Shown here piece after piece: positions 6,161 through 6,485 of a stretch of 6,485 nucleotides of DNA. This DNA comes from Sediminibacterium ginsengisoli (GTDB lineage: Bacteria > Bacteroidota > Bacteroidia > Chitinophagales > Chitinophagaceae): assembly GCA_945860335.1 (NCBI GenBank), contig CAMAQW010000095.1:1-6485 (forward strand), in the 5' to 3' direction. Numbering within the stretch: position 1 is the first letter of the stretch; each line of letters opens with the position of its first letter. The notes under the pieces were generated by a model. The model was not told where the DNA came from. It did not search any database and worked only from the letters and a program-made list of their open reading frames with translations. A program made the translations under genes and the position numbers.

Positions 6161-6485
6161 TTACACAAGCATTCTTAAAGGCTCTTCTAATAGAGATTTA
6201 AGCGTTTGTAAGAAAGCCGCTCCGGCTGCTCCATCCACAACACGGTGGTCACAGCTAAGGGTTACTTTCATTACGTTACCAGGCACTACTTGTCCATTTT
6301 TTACAACAGGTACTTGTGCAATACCACCTACTGCTAAAATACAAGCATCGGGAGGATTGATGATAGCCGTAAACTCGTCTACGCCAAACATACCTAAGTT
6401 AGAAATGGTAAATGTGCTGCCTTCCCAATCTGAAGGTTGTAATTTTTTATCTTTTGCTTTTTGCGCAAAGCCTTTTACAGCAACA
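6161..6485 (-). CDS. pdhC: pyruvate dehydrogenase E2 (dihydrolipoamide acetyltransferase), C-terminal end
   Basis: The frame stays open to the window edge, so the gene begins beyond 6485; 107 C-terminal residues are visible and the Met at 6391 is internal. This is the end of the 2-oxoacid dehydrogenase acyltransferase domain, which moves the acyl group from lipoyl-lysine to CoA and forms the core of the complex in the cytoplasm. Seen directly: GSTFTISNLGMFGVDEFTAI, then NPPDACILAVG, and the active-site motif DHRVVDG, with catalytic His at 6245-6247 and Asp at 6233-6235. The closing LLEEPLRMLV is the normal end, so the C-terminus is intact. GMFGVDEFTAIINPP and the ending match pyruvate-type E2 of Bacteroidota better than branched-chain or 2-oxoglutarate E2, but the lipoyl and E1/E3-binding domains are off-window, so substrate is inferred. 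It converges on the protease gene. Confidence 0.92.
   Translation of the reverse strand, partial: VAVKGFAQKAKDKKLQPSDWEGSTFTISNLGMFGVDEFTAIINPPDACILAVGGIAQVPVVKNGQVVPGNVMKVTLSCDHRVVDGAAGAAFLQTLKSLLEEPLRMLV

Noticed and set aside
6161..6391. E2 fragment starting at the Met at 6391
   Set aside because: Translation continues in frame to the window edge with conserved E2 sequence (GSTFTISNLG) directly before that Met.

Overview
This window most likely comes from the chromosome of a member of the Bacteroidota, perhaps the Chitinophagaceae/Sphingobacteriia side; the lineage is inferred. Three things point there. The DNA is AT-rich. Start codons are not preceded by good Shine-Dalgarno sequences. 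Elements resembling the Bacteroidota -7 box (TAnnTTTG) lie upstream of four genes. The protein types also fit: a MutS-related ATPase, a lysine/alanine-rich histone H1-like protein, a large secreted DUF5117/DUF4953-type metalloprotease and a bacteroidotal-looking pyruvate dehydrogenase E2. No mobile element, CRISPR array, rRNA or tRNA was seen, and no gap between genes exceeds about 140 bases.

Layout from left to right: (1) 1-900, plus strand, the C-terminal part of a MutS-family ATPase cut by the window edge. (2) 996-2546, plus strand, a complete ComM/YifB AAA+ ATPase. (3) 2558-2938, minus strand, a small CoA-binding-fold protein converging on comM with an 11-base gap. (4) A 140-base divergent intergenic region with candidate promoters for both sides and two small palindromes. 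(5) 3079-3618, plus strand, a histone H1-like protein of 179 residues, made mostly of seven tandem 19-residue repeats that are also a 57-bp DNA repeat. (6) 3619-3741, a small hairpin, then a very strong perfectly symmetric terminator, then a candidate promoter. (7) 3742-6144, plus strand, an 800-residue exported zinc metalloprotease with HEIGHTLGLQH and a Met-turn. (8) 6161-6485, minus strand, the C-terminal end of pyruvate dehydrogenase E2, converging on the protease with a 16-base gap.

The genes do not form one operon: strands alternate and most have their own candidate promoter. MutS-like and ComM are both DNA-transaction ATPases in the same direction, but a 95-base gap with its own promoter candidate separates them, so co-function is only a guess. 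I do not see a clearly new multi-gene system. The most unusual elements are the repeat-built histone-like gene, the terminator that seems to carry part of the next promoter, and a perfect -7 box only 4 bases before the start codon of the CoA-binding gene, which suggests a leaderless mRNA.
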